From Paenibacillus sinopodophylli (GTDB taxonomy: Bacteria > Bacillota > Bacilli > Paenibacillales > Paenibacillaceae), in NCBI RefSeq assembly GCF_005930355.1, contig NZ_VDBO01000001.1, forward strand, positions 717,339 through 781,338: DNA of 64,000 nucleotides. Reading direction: 5' to 3'. The notes below the pieces were generated by a model. It did no database searches. It worked only from the letters and a program-made list of their open reading frames with translations, and had not been told where the DNA came from. Positions 62,452-64,000 of this stretch are shown here, one piece after another. Position numbers and translations under genes: made by a program. How positions within the stretch are numbered: position 1 is the stretch's first letter; every line of letters begins with the position of its first letter.

Positions 62452-63798
62452 ATGAAAAAAATCATACTATTACTCACATTATGTTCATTGTTATTCGTGG
62501 CAGCTTGCAGCAACAATGGCAATGGAAATCAGGGGAAACCCGTTGAATCCAATGCTGGTTCGGCAGCGGAAGAAGTCGTTACGTTGAAATTTTATACGAA
62601 CGCTAAGGGTGAGAAGGGTGAACCCATGATGAACATCGTGGAAGCATTCAACGCTCAAAGCAAGAACGTCAAGGTCGAGCATGTAGCACTCGTTCAAAAT
62701 AATGATTCACGTGAAATGCTTCAAAAATTGGATGTGTTATCTTCTTCAGGTGAAGCGGTTGATATTGTTCTTCTAAATAACGAAGGTTATGTGTTGGAAC
62801 GTGCGGGTAACGGGATGTTATACCCGCTGGATGAATTCTACGAAGCGAACCAGATTAATGCGGAAGATGAATTCTATCGAAATCCGAAGTATGACGGAAA
62901 GTATTACGGTGCAATGACTGATGCAAGCTTCTGGTATGTAGCCATCAACGAAAATCATTTGAAGGACGCCGGTTTGGACAAGCCTTCTTTCGATTGGACC
63001 TGGGATGATTTCAGAAAATATGCGAAAAAATTAAAGGAAAGCAAGGAAGGACGATTCGGAGCTTACTTCCATACTTTTGGGGAGTATGCCAACCTAATTG
63101 CGTACACCGATTTCAAGAATCCACAGCTAAAAGAAGATGGCACTTTGTTGTTTGATGATCCAAGCTTTGAATATTGGTTCAATCTCCGCAGAGGAATGGA
63201 AGTGGAAGATAAGTCCGTAAGGCCGCTTGCGGATGTATTGGCTGCCAAACAGCATTGGGCCACTGATTTCATGAATGGCACTACGAGCATGATGCCGATT
63301 GCAATGTATTCGCTTGATGAAGCGTTTCTAAATGATACAAGTTATCCGAGAGATTTCAATATTACGTTTGCACCGCTTCCTCGTTCATCCAAAGATGTGG
63401 AGCCAGGTTTAACAAGTATAGGCGGAAGTTACCTTTCCATTCATAAAAACTCGAAACATAAAGACGCTGCTTTTGAGTTTATCAAGTTCGCAACGATGGA
63501 AGGAGCGACATTATCGGGCAGAATCCCAGGCTGGAAAAAAGCTGACGGAAAAGCGATCGTGACCGAAATTGTTGGTGATAAAAAGAATCTGGTGGACATG
63601 GATGCTTTGATTGCTACACTCTTTGATGAGCGTGTCCGGACAGCTGGTTCATCTGTAATTAGCGTTCCTTATCAGCAACAGTTGAAGAAGGTTGCCGAAG
63701 GAGGAGTCACTAAGTTCTTGCTTGACGATGTACCGTTCGAAGAAGCGCGCACGTTTATGCTGGATGAAGGACAAAAGATCATCCAAAGCAATAAATAA
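62452..63798 (+). CDS. Sugar ABC transporter solute-binding lipoprotein
   Basis: A 448-residue binding protein. The lipobox VAAC places the lipidated Cys at residue 19. The mature part contains LKFYTNAKGEKGEPMMNIVEAFNAQSKNVKVEHV, YYGAMTDASFWYVAINENHLKDAGLDKPSFDWTWDDFRKYAKKL and FAPLPRSSKDVEPGLTSIGGSYLSIHKNSKHKDAAFEFIKFAT, all typical of extracellular solute-binding family 1. AAGGGG precedes the ATG. The sugar is unknown. Confidence 0.92.
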   Translation: MKKIILLLTLCSLLFVAACSNNGNGNQGKPVESNAGSAAEEVVTLKFYTNAKGEKGEPMMNIVEAFNAQSKNVKVEHVALVQNNDSREMLQKLDVLSSSGEAVDIVLLNNEGYVLERAGNGMLYPLDEFYEANQINAEDEFYRNPKYDGKYYGAMTDASFWYVAINENHLKDAGLDKPSFDWTWDDFRKYAKKLKESKEGRFGAYFHTFGEYANLIAYTDFKNPQLKEDGTLLFDDPSFEYWFNLRRGMEVEDKSVRPLADVLAAKQHWATDFMNGTTSMMPIAMYSLDEAFLNDTSYPRDFNITFAPLPRSSKDVEPGLTSIGGSYLSIHKNSKHKDAAFEFIKFATMEGATLSGRIPGWKKADGKAIVTEIVGDKKNLVDMDALIATLFDERVRTAGSSVISVPYQQQLKKVAEGGVTKFLLDDVPFEEARTFMLDEGQKIIQSNK

Positions 63799-63809
63799 TC
63801 GTTTGGATC

Positions 63810-63841
63810 GGGAGGTCGGCATATGCCGATTTCCCTGTTTT
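63810..63841 (+). terminator. Terminator after binding protein gene
   Basis: GGGAGGTCGGCA pairs with TGCCGATTTCCC (two G-U pairs) around two loop bases, followed by a T-rich stretch. Confidence 0.6.
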
Positions 63842-63899
63842 CATTATGGAGTTCGATTATAATTGTGTAAAATGGATCGTAGGATTGGGGGGATACTTC

Positions 63900-64000
63900 A
63901 TGCGTTGGTTGTACCGAATTTCGTTCTATCGTCAAATCCAATTAGCGCTTCTGCTCTTTCTTACCATTCCGTTGCTACTGATCTCGGTGATGTCCTATAT
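63900..64000 (+). CDS. Sensor histidine kinase, N-terminal part (cut by window end)
   Basis: The visible 33 residues read MRWLYRISFYRQIQLALLLF and on into a hydrophobic membrane segment (LTIPLLLISVMSY). This is the usual start of YesM-type sensor kinases that accompany sugar ABC transporters in Paenibacillus. GGGGGGAT precedes ATG 63900. The rest lies beyond the window. Confidence 0.6.
   Translation, partial: MRWLYRISFYRQIQLALLLFLTIPLLLISVMSY

Noticed and set aside
1..64000. CRISPR arrays, tRNA and rRNA genes
   Set aside because: No regularly spaced repeats, no cloverleaf with a CCA end and no rRNA-like stretch were noticed on reading; a dedicated scan was not possible.

Overview
The window looks like chromosomal DNA of a low-to-mid GC spore-forming Firmicute, most probably Paenibacillus or a close relative. 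The evidence is strong AGGAGG-type ribosome sites, TTG/GTG starts, many one-component regulators, MalFG-type sugar transport next to a YesM-like sensor, a DUF1048/PadR operon, and immunity-gene arrays of the type common in that genus. This is inferred from gene content; no rRNA or tRNA gene was seen.

Layout. 0-3 kb: a LacI-type operator followed by a sugar-type operon (VOC protein, beta-propeller protein, Gfo/Idh/MocA oxidoreductase), then a kinase-like gene broken by a stop. 3.7-7.7 kb: ArsR/SRPBCC pair with an operator inside its promoter, a UvrA-like ABC protein and a lipoprotein. 7.8-12.8 kb: a membrane sensor-domain protein, and an AraC regulator divergent from a GH2-type glycosidase with a discoidin tail. 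12.9-19.8 kb: a redox operon (luciferase-like, DoxX, NmrA) surrounded by six small regulators (three TetR, Rrf2, HxlR, MarR). 19.8-24.4 kb: a MarR palindrome array, a decayed luciferase-like gene, an NtaA/SnaA-type monooxygenase, a Gal80-like oxidoreductase and an M20 amidohydrolase, resembling a fragment of a sulfur-compound salvage locus. 24.7-27.3 kb: PadR, two DUF1048 proteins and a DrrAB-like ABC exporter. 27.4-33.2 kb: a two-component system divergent from a VTC-domain, DUF4956 and Cthe_2159-like surface cluster. 33.4-36.1 kb: arsRBC on the minus strand and a decayed flavoprotein next to it.

36.4-42.3 kb is the most interesting block. It encodes a nucleotidyltransferase, a 48-residue peptide with a YxxP leader motif, an HPr-kinase-like P-loop protein, a PqqD-like protein, an S24/S26-type peptidase, an ABC transporter with an extra N-terminal and zinc-ribbon region, and a DUF1854 protein. 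It looks like a RiPP (ribosomally made peptide) pathway related to kinase-containing lasso clusters, but without a lasso cyclase or transglutaminase-like protease.

42.4-56.0 kb is an array of about a dozen immunity-type genes on one strand (DUF4259-like, zinc-ribbon, WGR, TPR-DUF5713, TPR-Imm51, HEAT-like, SMI1/KNR4 and several unknowns), mixed with a decayed TPR-Imm51 copy, an IS5-type transposase remnant and an Rhs toxin tip with a stop codon. No intact toxin gene was seen. 56.2-64 kb: SIMPL protein, secreted protein, ECF sigma/anti-sigma pair and a sugar ABC transporter operon running into a truncated sensor kinase gene at the window edge.
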